In this document: piece after piece, positions 8,396-15,470 of the stretch
Numbering within the stretch: position 1 is the stretch's first letter
Layout of the letters: every line of letters begins with the position of its first letter
Assembly: GCA_032160545.1 (NCBI GenBank)
Contig: JAVHVN010000145.1
Location: 1 to 23,789, forward strand
Direction of reading: 5' to 3'
DNA: 23,789 bases
From: DATGFB01 sp032160545
Lineage (GTDB): Bacteria > Actinomycetota > Actinomycetes > Mycobacteriales > Jatrophihabitantaceae
The notes under the pieces: generated by a model
Database searches by the model: none
Seen by the model: only the letters and a program-made list of their open reading frames with translations
Told to the model about the DNA's origin: nothing
Program-made: the position numbers and the translations under genes

Positions 8396-9948
8396 CGACC
8401 CGAGCGCGAAAGAACGTCGGCCGGATCACCTTCGTCGGCGCGGGGCCCGGCGACCCCGGCCTGCTGGCCGTCCACGCGGCCGAGGCAATACGTCGCGCGG
8501 ACGTCGTGGTCGCGGACGCCCGGGTGTCCGCGGCGATCACCGCCCTCGCGACCGGCGAGGTGCGCACCGCCGAGGGGCTGCCCGCCGAGACCGCCAAGGC
8601 GCTGCTGGCCGAGGCGCGCAACGGTGCCACGATCGCGCGCGTCGTCGGCGGTGACCCGTTCACCGACGACGCCGCAGTCAAGGAGGCGCTCGCCGTCGCC
8701 AAGACCGTCGTCCCCTTCGACGTGATCCCCGGAGTCCCGGTCGCGCTGGGCACTGCCGCGTACGCGGGGGTTCCGCTCGGGTCGCTGTACACCGCGGCCG
8801 AGCTGAGCGACCTCGCCGCCGTCGACCTCGACGCGCTCGCCCACTCCGCCGGCACGCTGGTCGTGGCCGTCCCGGCGGCGGACGTGCCGCTGCTCGGTGA
8901 GCAGCTCGTCGCCAACGGCGTCAAGCCCGACACCGCAGTCACGGTCAGCTGCGACGGCACCGGCACCGGCCAGCAGACGGTGAGCGGGACGCTCGGCGAT
9001 CTCGAGCTCGCCGCGGTGGGTATGACCGGCACGCTGGTCGTCACTGTCGGCAAGGCGGCGGGCCACCGCGACAAGCTGGCCTGGTGGGAGTCGCGCCCGC
9101 TGTACGGCTGGAAGGTGTTGGTGCCGCGCACCAAGGACCAGGCCGGCGCGATGAGCGACCGGCTGCGCTCGTACGGCTCGGTACCCGTCGAGGTCCCGAC
9201 GATCGCAGTCGAGCCCCCGCGCACGCCCACCCAGATGGAGCGCGCGATCAAGGGCCTGGTCACCGGCCGCTACGAGTGGATCGTGTTCACCTCGACGAAC
9301 TCGGTGCGCGCCGTCTGCGACAAGTTCCACGAGTACGGGCTCGACGCCCGTGCCTTCGCCGGCGTGAAGATCGCCTGCGTCGGTGAGGCGACGGCCGACG
9401 CCGTGCGGGCGTTCGGCATCCGGCCCGAGCTCGTCCCGTCGGGTGAGCAGTCGTCCGAGGGCCTGCTCGCGGACTTCCCGCCGTACGACGACGTCCTGGA
9501 CCCGATCGATCGGGTGCTGCTCCCTCGTGCCGACATCGCCACCGAGACGCTCGCGGCCGGCCTGCGCGAGCGCGGTTGGGAGATCGACGACGTGACGGCA
9601 TACCGCACGGTTCGTGCGGCGCCGCCGGCGGCAGAGATCCGCGACGCGATCAAGTCCGGCGGGTTCCAGGCGGTGTGCTTCACCTCGTCCTCGACCGTGC
9701 GCAACCTCGTCGGCATCGCCGGCAAGCCGCACGCGAAGACGGTCGTCGCCTGCATCGGCCCGCAGACCGCAGCCACCGCCAAGGAGTTCGGATTGCGGGT
9801 CGACGTCCAGCCCGAGACGGCCACCGTCCCGGCGCTCGTCGACGCGCTCGCCGAGTACGCCGCGGCGAAGGCGGTCGAGGAGCGCGAGAAGGCGGCGGCT
9901 GCCGCGGCGAAGAAGGCTGCGCGCCCGGCGCGTCGAGCCGGCCGCTGA
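8392..9948 (+). CDS. hemD: Uroporphyrinogen-III synthase fused to a degenerate SUMT-like methyltransferase domain
   Basis: 518 residues, two domains. Residues ~10-225 have the fold signature of uroporphyrinogen-III C-methyltransferases: RITFVGAGPGDPGLL (11-25), VGGDPF (85-90), and VIPGVPVALGTAAYAGVPLG (111-130). Residues ~237-495 are uroporphyrinogen-III synthase, with the strand KVLVPRTKDQAGAMSDRL, WIVFTSTNSVRAV, CVGEATADAVRAFG, and CFTSSSTVRNLVG; this part cyclises hydroxymethylbilane with inversion of ring D. A Lys/Ala-rich tail (~490-518) follows. In the methyltransferase half, the FGRGGEE segment normally after GDPF and the YDRLV loop are missing, so SAM-dependent activity is doubtful. 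The start ATG 8392 overlaps the hemC stop. The reading frame extends far upstream through hemC, but that is an artefact of G+C-rich codons; the coupled ATG is the sensible start. Confidence 0.93.
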   Translation: MTTRARKNVGRITFVGAGPGDPGLLAVHAAEAIRRADVVVADARVSAAITALATGEVRTAEGLPAETAKALLAEARNGATIARVVGGDPFTDDAAVKEALAVAKTVVPFDVIPGVPVALGTAAYAGVPLGSLYTAAELSDLAAVDLDALAHSAGTLVVAVPAADVPLLGEQLVANGVKPDTAVTVSCDGTGTGQQTVSGTLGDLELAAVGMTGTLVVTVGKAAGHRDKLAWWESRPLYGWKVLVPRTKDQAGAMSDRLRSYGSVPVEVPTIAVEPPRTPTQMERAIKGLVTGRYEWIVFTSTNSVRAVCDKFHEYGLDARAFAGVKIACVGEATADAVRAFGIRPELVPSGEQSSEGLLADFPPYDDVLDPIDRVLLPRADIATETLAAGLRERGWEIDDVTAYRTVRAAPPAAEIRDAIKSGGFQAVCFTSSSTVRNLVGIAGKPHAKTVVACIGPQTAATAKEFGLRVDVQPETATVPALVDALAEYAAAKAVEEREKAAAAAAKKAARPARRAGR

Positions 9949-10001
9949 GCTGGGCGCGGCTACGGCAGGCCCAGACAGAGACCTCGGGAGAGAAGGACGC
10001 G

Positions 10002-10997
10002 ATGACGCTGCCCGAGCTGCCGCCGTACCCGACGACCCGGCTGCGGCGGTTGCGCCGCACACCGGCGTTGCGGCGGCTGGTGTCCGACGTCCAGGTGCGT
10101 CCGGCCGATCTGGTGCTGCCGATGTTCGTGCGCGAAGGCATCGCCGAGGCGGTACCGCTGCAGTCGATGCCCGGCGTCGTGCAGCACAGTCAGGAGTCGC
10201 TGGTGAAGGCCGCCGCCGAAGCGGTCGAGGCCGGGGTCGGCGGGCTGATGCTGTTCGGCATCCCCGTGCACAAGGACGGCACCGGCACCGGCGCCGACGA
10301 CCCCGATGGTGTGCTCAACGTGGCGCTGCGGCGGTTGCACGCCGAGCTGGGTGACGACACCGTGCTGATGGCCGACCTCTGCCTCGACGAGTTCACCGAC
10401 CACGGTCACTGCGGGGTTCTTGATTCCGACGGCGCCGTCGACAACGACGCGACGCTGCTCCGCTACGCCTCGATGGGCCTGGCGCAGGCCGAGTCCGGCG
10501 CGCACCTGCTCGGGACCAGCGGGATGATGGACGGCCAGGTCGCGGCCGTCCGCGCCGCGCTCGACGCGGCCGGCCATCTCGACACCGGCATCCTCGGCTA
10601 CGCGCCGAAGTTCGCCTCGGCCTTCTACGGGCCCTTCCGCGAAGCGGTGAACTCCTCGCTCGAGGGTGACCGCAAGACCTATCAGCAGGACTCCGCGCGC
10701 ACGGTGTCCGAGGCGCTCGCCGAGGTTGCCCTCGACGTCGCCGAGGGTGCCGATCTGGTGATGGTGAAGCCCGCCCTGCCGTACCTCGACGTGCTGCGGG
10801 CCGTCGCCGACGTCTCGCCGGTTCCGGTCGCGGCGTACCAGATCAGCGGTGAGTACGCGATGGTCGAGGCGGCCGCCGAACGCGGCTGGATCGAGCGTGA
10901 GCGCGCGATCGCCGAGACGCTCACGTCGATCAAGCGCGCCGGGGCGTCGATGATCCTGACGTACTGGGCGACCGAGGTCGCCGGCTCGCTGCGGTGA
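10002..10997 (+). CDS. hemB: Delta-aminolevulinic acid dehydratase (porphobilinogen synthase)
   Basis: 331 residues, standard length. It condenses two aminolevulinates to porphobilinogen. Schiff-base lysines are K203 in YAPKFASAFYGPF and K256 in LVMVKPALPYLDVL. The metal site reads DLCLDEFTDHGHCG with C127, D129 and C137, i.e. one Asp in place of the middle Cys of the classical Zn triad, so it is neither purely Zn-type (Cys3) nor Mg-type. TSGMMDGQV (172-180) carries the usual active-site loop. The ATG at 10002 has AGAAGGA just upstream. It lies 53 bp after hemD in the same direction, and its stop overlaps a GTG start (GTGA 10994-10997) of the next gene. Confidence 0.97.
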   Translation: MTLPELPPYPTTRLRRLRRTPALRRLVSDVQVRPADLVLPMFVREGIAEAVPLQSMPGVVQHSQESLVKAAAEAVEAGVGGLMLFGIPVHKDGTGTGADDPDGVLNVALRRLHAELGDDTVLMADLCLDEFTDHGHCGVLDSDGAVDNDATLLRYASMGLAQAESGAHLLGTSGMMDGQVAAVRAALDAAGHLDTGILGYAPKFASAFYGPFREAVNSSLEGDRKTYQQDSARTVSEALAEVALDVAEGADLVMVKPALPYLDVLRAVADVSPVPVAAYQISGEYAMVEAAAERGWIERERAIAETLTSIKRAGASMILTYWATEVAGSLR

Positions 10998-11920
10998 CCC
11001 GGCCGCCCGGCCGGCCGCTCTATGTCGAACCGGCGCGCTCCTACCTCGCCGTGTGGGTGGTGCTGGCCGCGTTCGCGGCCGCGTGCGTCTTCGACGTCGT
11101 GAAGTCGGGCCGTGCCGTGCACGTCGTCGGCTGGGCCCTCGGCGCGGTCGTGGTCGCCGGCATCAACCTGCTCGCGATCCGTACGGCACGCGCGTTGCGG
11201 TCGATCACCGTCACGGAGTCCGACCTCGTCGTAGGTGACACCGTGCTCCCGCGGGCGTCCATCGAGTCGGTCGAGCGGTCCGTCGACGCCCGCCTGCCCG
11301 TCCTCGGTCAGTCGATGCCCGAGGGCCTGCCCCGCGGCGCCATCGGACTGGGGCTCCGGCTCGCGGACGGCGCCCGCGTGCTCGTCCCGACCCGGCGACC
11401 GGACCGGCTGGCCGACGTGCTCGAGGTTGCGGTCGGCACCGAGCCGGTCCGTCGCGCCGAGCCGGACGACCTGCCGCTGCTGGCGGACGTCGAACGCGGT
11501 GCCGCGTCGCTCTACCGGGTGCGGGGCACGCCGCTGCCCGAGACCTGGACGGCGACGGCTCACCTCGACGAGGCGACCGCGGTGTTCGTCGTCGGACGGC
11601 CGCCGTTCGGGTTCCTCCGGCTGGTCGAGATCGACGGCATGCCGAACATCGCGGCGATCGCGCTCGTGCCGAAACGAATACGCGGCGGCGACGGCACGCG
11701 GCTGCTCGAGCATGCGTGTGACTGGGCGCGCGAGCAGGGGTACCCGGCGGTCACCGTCACCACGTACGCCGAGAACGAGTGGAACGCGCCCTTCTTCGCC
11801 GCCCGCGGCTTCGTCGAGATCACCGGCTACGGGCCGGGGATGGCCGAGCTGCGCGATTGGGAGCGGGCGATCGGCCTCGACACCGTGGGCCGCCGCATCG
11901 TCATGCGCCGCGCGCTGTAG
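10994..11920 (+). CDS. Membrane protein: DUF3093-like N-terminus fused to a GNAT acetyltransferase
   Basis: 308 residues, GTG start overlapping the hemB stop, so translationally coupled to heme genes. Two transmembrane helices (about 17-34 and 43-63) are followed by a small beta-rich segment with SDLVVGDTVLPRASIESV and VLVPTRRPDRLADVL (129-143), which I recognise as resembling actinobacterial DUF3093. From ~151 a GNAT domain begins (RRAEPDDLPLLADVERGA), with strand AVFVVGRPPFGFLRLVEID, the acetyl-CoA pyrophosphate loop R230-GGDG-T (229-236), and the typical AENEWNAPFFAARGFVEI (259-276). It would place an acetyltransferase at the cytoplasmic membrane face. Mycobacteria also carry a small membrane protein gene after hemB (Rv0513, as I recall), possibly the unfused relative. 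Substrate and link to heme are unknown. Confidence 0.75.
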   Translation: MTRPPGRPLYVEPARSYLAVWVVLAAFAAACVFDVVKSGRAVHVVGWALGAVVVAGINLLAIRTARALRSITVTESDLVVGDTVLPRASIESVERSVDARLPVLGQSMPEGLPRGAIGLGLRLADGARVLVPTRRPDRLADVLEVAVGTEPVRRAEPDDLPLLADVERGAASLYRVRGTPLPETWTATAHLDEATAVFVVGRPPFGFLRLVEIDGMPNIAAIALVPKRIRGGDGTRLLEHACDWAREQGYPAVTVTTYAENEWNAPFFAARGFVEITGYGPGMAELRDWERAIGLDTVGRRIVMRRAL

Positions 11921-11928
11921 CCGGACGG

Positions 11929-11941
11929 CGCGCACTGCGCG
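11929..11941. terminator. Weak hairpin between convergent genes
   Basis: CGCGC-ACT-GCGCG gives a 5-bp stem with a three-base loop, centred in the 32-bp gap between two convergent stops. It could end both transcripts, but such G/C-only palindromes arise by chance in this base composition and there is no T-tract. Confidence 0.22.
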
Positions 11942-11952
11942 ACGGGGTGCGG

Positions 11953-12714
11953 CTAGCGCGGGGCCATCCGGATCGCGCCGTCGAGGCGGATGACCTCACC
12001 GTTGAGCATCGGGTTGCCGACGATGTGTTCGACGAGCGCGGCGTACTCGTCGGGGTCGCCGAGGCGGCTCGGGTGCGGCACCTGCGCGCCGAGGGAGTCC
12101 TGCGCCTCCTGCGGGAGCCCCTCGAGCATCGGCGTCTTGAACAGGCCGGGCGCGATCGTCATCACCCGGATCGCCTTGTCGGCCAGGTCGCGGGCGATCG
12201 GCAGCGTCATGCCCACGACCCCGCCCTTCGACGCCGAGTAGGCGGCCTGGCCGATCTGCCCGTCGAACGCGGCGACGCTGGCAGTGTTGACGACGACGCC
12301 GCGCTCGCCCTCGATCGGGTCGGTGGCGGCGATGCGCTCGGCGGCCAGCCGCAGCACGTTGAAGGTGCCGATCAGGTTGATCTGGACGACCCGGGCGAAG
12401 GTCTCGAGCGGCATCACGCCGTTGCGGCCGATCACCCGGGCAGGTGTGCCGATGCCGGCGCAGTTGACGACGATCCGGGTCGGGCCGAGCCCGCCCGCGG
12501 TGTCGAGCGCCGATCTGACGTCGTCGTCGCTGGTGACGTCGCCGGGCGCGAAGACGGCGGTGCCATCGATGCTGCTCACGGCCCGCTCGCCGGGGGAGCC
12601 GGGCAGGTCGAGCAGTACGACGGATGCGCCGGCGCGCGCCAGCCGCCGTGCCGTCGCGAGCCCGAGGCCGGATGCGCCGCCGGTGATCACCGCGACGCTG
12701 CCGTCGATCCGCAT
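11953..12714 (-). CDS. SDR family 3-hydroxyacyl-CoA dehydrogenase (HSD10-like)
   Basis: 253 residues, a classical short-chain dehydrogenase. The cofactor motif is VAVITGGASGLGLATA (8-22 region), with D36 after the second strand favouring NAD(H). NCAGIG (84-89) is the NNAG equivalent. The catalytic set is S146, Y159 and K163 (YSASK). The segment GVMPLETFARVVQINLIGTFNV and APGLFKTPML are typical of type-2 3-hydroxyacyl-CoA / 2-methyl-3-hydroxybutyryl-CoA dehydrogenases. It therefore probably oxidises a 3-hydroxyacyl-CoA in fatty acid or branched-chain amino acid breakdown. ATG 12714 has AGAGGA four bases upstream; a longer open frame to 12972 runs into hemL and lacks family similarity. It is a lone minus-strand gene, divergent from hemL and convergent with the GNAT fusion, and splits the two heme blocks. 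Confidence 0.92.
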   Translation of the reverse strand: MRIDGSVAVITGGASGLGLATARRLARAGASVVLLDLPGSPGERAVSSIDGTAVFAPGDVTSDDDVRSALDTAGGLGPTRIVVNCAGIGTPARVIGRNGVMPLETFARVVQINLIGTFNVLRLAAERIAATDPIEGERGVVVNTASVAAFDGQIGQAAYSASKGGVVGMTLPIARDLADKAIRVMTIAPGLFKTPMLEGLPQEAQDSLGAQVPHPSRLGDPDEYAALVEHIVGNPMLNGEVIRLDGAIRMAPR

Positions 12715-12856
12715 GTCGTTCCTCTCGTTGGGAGCCCTGGCGCGATCCTGCCGTACGGCCGGCGCCGCGTTCGGCGCGGACGGTCCCCGCGCCGGTGGCT
12801 GGCCGGCGCCGGGACGTGACGCGGAACGGGCGGGCGGCCTTTGCGAGACTGGACGC

Positions 12857-14161
12857 GTGTCCGATGCTCCCGTGTCCGCCGAGTTGTTCGAGCGCGCGCA
12901 GCGCGCGATCCCCGGCGGGGTGAATTCGCCCGTGCGGGCCTTCCGTGCGGTCGGCGGCACGCCGCGCTTCATGGTCCGGGGGGCGGGCGCCTACCTCACC
13001 GACGCCGACGGTCGCTCGTACGTGGACCTCGTCTCGTCCTGGGGGCCGATGATCCTGGGACACGCGCACCCGGCAGTGGTGGGTGCGGTACAGGCCGCCG
13101 CGACGAACGGGCTGTCGTTCGGCGCTCCGACTGAGGGCGAGACCGAGCTGGCCGAGGAGATCCTGCAGCGCATGCACGGCAGCCCGGTCGAGCAGGTGCG
13201 GCTGGTGAACTCCGGCACCGAGGCGACCATGTCGGCGATCCGGCTCGCTCGCGGGGTCACCGGCCGGCACCGGATCGTCAAGTTCGCCGGCTGCTACCAC
13301 GGCCACGTCGACGCCCTGCTCGCCGCGGCGGGGTCGGGGGTCGTGACGTTCGGGCTGCCGGACACCCCCGGCGTCACCGGCGCGCAGACCGCCGAGACGA
13401 TCGTGCTGCCGTACAACGACCTCTCCGCAGTCGAGGCGTGCTTCGCCGAGTTCGGCGCCGACATCGCGTGTCTGATCACCGAGGCGGCCGCGGGAAACAT
13501 GGGGGCGGTCGCCCCGCTGCCCGGATTCAACGCCGGCCTGCGCGAGATCACTGCGCGCTCCGGCGCGCTGCTCGTCATGGACGAGGTGATGACGGGCTTC
13601 CGGGTGTCGCCGGCCGGGTGGTACGGGCTGCAGCCGGTCGACGCGGACCTGTTCACGTTCGGCAAGGTGATGAGCGGCGGCCTGCCCGCCGCGGCGTTCG
13701 GCGGCCGTGCCTCGGTGCTGGCCGCACTGGCGCCGGCCGGCCCGGTCTACCAGGCCGGGACGCTCTCGGGGAACCCGGTCGCTGTCGCGTCGGGCCTGGC
13801 CACGCTGCGTGCGGCGACGCCCGACGTGTACGCGGCCCTCGACGCGAACGCCGCGACGGTCGGCCGGCTGGTGACGACCGCGCTCACCGAGGCCGGCGTC
13901 ACCCACCAGGTGCAGTACGCGGGCAACCTCTTCTCGGTGTTCTTCGCCCCCGCGCCGGTGACGGACTTCGCGGGCGCGCAGGCGGCGGAGACCTTCCGCT
14001 ACAAGGCGTTCTTCCACGCGATGCTCGACGCGGGCGTGTACCTGCCCCCGAGCGCGTTCGAGGCGTGGTTCGTCAACGCCGCGATGGACGACGGTGCGCT
14101 CGCGGTCATCGCCGACGCGCTGCCCGCCGCGGCCCGCGCCGCGGCCGAGGCGCAGGCGTGA
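12857..14161 (+). CDS. hemL: Glutamate-1-semialdehyde 2,1-aminomutase
   Basis: 434 residues, normal length; a fold-type I PLP enzyme that converts glutamate-1-semialdehyde to 5-aminolevulinate, the step after HemA. It begins ELFERAQRAIPGGVNSPVRAF, has SSWGPMILGHAHP (60-72), NSGTEATMSAIRLARG (118-133), KFAGCYHGHVD (142-152), MDEVMTGFRV (241-250) and the PLP lysine K270 in FTFGKVMSGGLPAAAFGG. AGTLSGNPVA follows. The GTG at 12857 is chosen because homology starts directly after it; only a weak GGA precedes, and the 142-bp divergent gap to the SDR gene must hold its promoter, though I see no convincing -35/-10 pair. Its stop overlaps the GTG of the histidine phosphatase (GTGA), coupling the two. 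Confidence 0.97.
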   Translation: MSDAPVSAELFERAQRAIPGGVNSPVRAFRAVGGTPRFMVRGAGAYLTDADGRSYVDLVSSWGPMILGHAHPAVVGAVQAAATNGLSFGAPTEGETELAEEILQRMHGSPVEQVRLVNSGTEATMSAIRLARGVTGRHRIVKFAGCYHGHVDALLAAAGSGVVTFGLPDTPGVTGAQTAETIVLPYNDLSAVEACFAEFGADIACLITEAAAGNMGAVAPLPGFNAGLREITARSGALLVMDEVMTGFRVSPAGWYGLQPVDADLFTFGKVMSGGLPAAAFGGRASVLAALAPAGPVYQAGTLSGNPVAVASGLATLRAATPDVYAALDANAATVGRLVTTALTEAGVTHQVQYAGNLFSVFFAPAPVTDFAGAQAAETFRYKAFFHAMLDAGVYLPPSAFEAWFVNAAMDDGALAVIADALPAAARAAAEAQA

Positions 14162-14790
14162 CGGTCGTCCACCTGCTGCGCCACGGCGAGGTGCACAACC
14201 CTGACCGTCTGCTGTACGGGCGGCTGCCGGGATTCCGCCTGTCGGCGCTGGGCGAGGCGCAGGCGAAGGTGGCTGCCGAGTACCTCGCGTCGCGGCCGGT
14301 CGGCTACCTGGTGTCGTCCCCGCTCGAGCGGGCGCAGCAGACCGCGGCGCCGCTCGCGGCCGGGCTCGGGCTCACGGTGGCGATCGACGAGCGGCTGATC
14401 GAGGCGGACAACCGGTTGCAGGGACGCTCGGTGGCGGGGGGCAAGGGCCTGTTCACCGACGTATCGAACTGGAAGTACTTCACGAACCCCGTGCGCCCGT
14501 CGTGGGGTGAGCCGTACGCGCAGATCGCGACGCGCGTTCTCGCCGCGGCCCGCGCGGCGCGCGACGCCACCCCCGAGGGCGGCGAGGCGGTGTGCGTCAG
14601 CCACCAGCTGCCCATCGTCTGCGCCCGGCGCGCGGCCGAGGACAAGCACCTGTTCCACGATCCGCGGCGCCGGCAGTGCAGCCTCGCGTCGGTCACGTCG
14701 CTGACGTTCGACGGCGATCGGATCGTGCGGGTCGATTACGCCGAGCCCGCCGCCGGCGTCCTGCCCGAAGGGCACGGCGCGGGCGCCTGA
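14158..14790 (+). CDS. Histidine phosphatase family protein (phosphoglycerate mutase-like)
   Basis: 210 residues. The RHG motif at the N-terminus (HLLRHGEV, phospho-acceptor H9) and the second histidine H149 in VSHQLP define the branch-2-like histidine phosphatase core; SSPLERAQQTA supplies the conserved arginine and a glutamate lies in the PSWGEPYAQI region. The family includes cofactor-dependent mutases and many phosphatases; a phosphatase with unknown small-molecule substrate is more likely than glycolytic mutase because the sequence is short and sits outside glycolytic genes. GTG start overlaps the hemL stop by four bases. The same gene lies between hemL and the cytochrome c maturation genes in mycobacteria (Rv0525 as I recall), so the linkage is conserved. 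Confidence 0.9.
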   Translation: MTVVHLLRHGEVHNPDRLLYGRLPGFRLSALGEAQAKVAAEYLASRPVGYLVSSPLERAQQTAAPLAAGLGLTVAIDERLIEADNRLQGRSVAGGKGLFTDVSNWKYFTNPVRPSWGEPYAQIATRVLAAARAARDATPEGGEAVCVSHQLPIVCARRAAEDKHLFHDPRRRQCSLASVTSLTFDGDRIVRVDYAEPAAGVLPEGHGAGA

Positions 14791-14794
14791 CCCT

Positions 14795-14850
14795 GCGCCC
14801 GAGCTGTGCGCGGCGGGCAGGTCACAGGGGGCTGAGCCTGCCTCGGGCGC
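14795..14850 (+). other. Structured intergenic element between phosphatase and TlpA-like gene
   Basis: GCGCCCGAG (14795-14803) pairs perfectly with CTCGGGCGC (14842-14850). Inside, GCAGG (14817-14821) pairs with CCTGC (14837-14841) directly stacked on the outer stem, while CTGTG (14804-14808) could instead pair with CACAG (14823-14827). It fills most of the 83-bp gap and could be an attenuator, a partial terminator or a processing stem. No known riboswitch was recognised. Confidence 0.35.
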
Positions 14851-14873
14851 CCGGGCGGCGGTAACGCACACTG

Positions 14874-15467
14874 GTGGGCGTGAACCCGCGCCGGATCGCC
14901 GCCTTTTCGGCGGCTCTGCTGGCGCTCGCGCTCGTCCTGACGGCGTGCACGGGCAAGAACGCCGTCGACCAGAACGCCGGCAACCAGTTCCGCTTCGTCA
15001 CCGGCACGAAGCTCGGCAGCCTGGTCGCGGCACCCGACCGCAAGAAGGCCGGCGAGTTCAGCGGCGAAGGTCTGGACGGCGGCACGATCTCGCTGGCCCA
15101 GCAGGCCGGCAAGGTCGTCGTGGTGAACTTCTGGGCCACCTGGTGCGGCCCGTGCCAGACCGAGACCCCGCAGTTCGACGCGATGTACCGGCAGGACAAG
15201 GCGAAGGGCGTGCAGTTCGTCGGCATCGACACCAAAGAGACCTCGCGCGACGCGGCGCGCGCGTTCGTCAAGGACAACGCCATCACCTACCCGATCATGT
15301 GGGACGAGCAGGCCGAGACCGCCGTCGCGCTCGGCCGGATCCCGACGCAGGGCCTGCCGCTCACCGTCCTGATCGACAAGCAGCAGCGTGTCGCCGGTGT
15401 GTATCTGCGCGCGCTGACCGCGAAGGATCTGCAGCCGCTGCTCGACACGCTCGCCGCGGAGACCTGA
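14874..15467 (+). CDS. resA: TlpA/ResA-like thioredoxin-fold lipoprotein of cytochrome c maturation
   Basis: 197 residues. The N-terminus is a lipoprotein signal: basic NPRRIAAF, a hydrophobic stretch, and a lipobox LTAC with lipidated C25. The thioredoxin domain starts ~residue 62; the redox motif is W90-C91-G-P-C94 in VVNFWATWCGPCQTETP, and FVGIDTKE and QGLPLTVLIDKQ (cis-Pro loop) follow. It acts outside the membrane and would reduce the disulfide of apocytochrome c CXXCH haem sites, receiving electrons from CcdA encoded four bases downstream. GTG 14874 or the in-frame GTG 14880 are both possible starts; the signal peptide is intact with either. Conserved order: resA, ccdA, resB, ccsB. Confidence 0.92.
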   Translation: MGVNPRRIAAFSAALLALALVLTACTGKNAVDQNAGNQFRFVTGTKLGSLVAAPDRKKAGEFSGEGLDGGTISLAQQAGKVVVVNFWATWCGPCQTETPQFDAMYRQDKAKGVQFVGIDTKETSRDAARAFVKDNAITYPIMWDEQAETAVALGRIPTQGLPLTVLIDKQQRVAGVYLRALTAKDLQPLLDTLAAET

Positions 15468-15470
15468 CCG

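Noticed and set aside
8371..10062. Long minus-strand open frame (563 codons) across hemD
   Set aside because: It is antisense to an intact, well-recognised gene. Its composition is low-complexity (Arg/Gly/Asp/His-rich), as expected when G/C-rich third positions remove stop codons on the other strand. Similar long frames opposite rex/hemA, the acyl-CoA ligase, hemL and the ccs genes were rejected for the same reason.
12715..12972. N-terminal extension of the SDR gene into hemL
   Set aside because: The extra 86 residues are Pro/Arg/Ala-rich, have no SDR similarity and overlap the hemL start; ATG 12714 has a good ribosome site and starts right before the cofactor motif.
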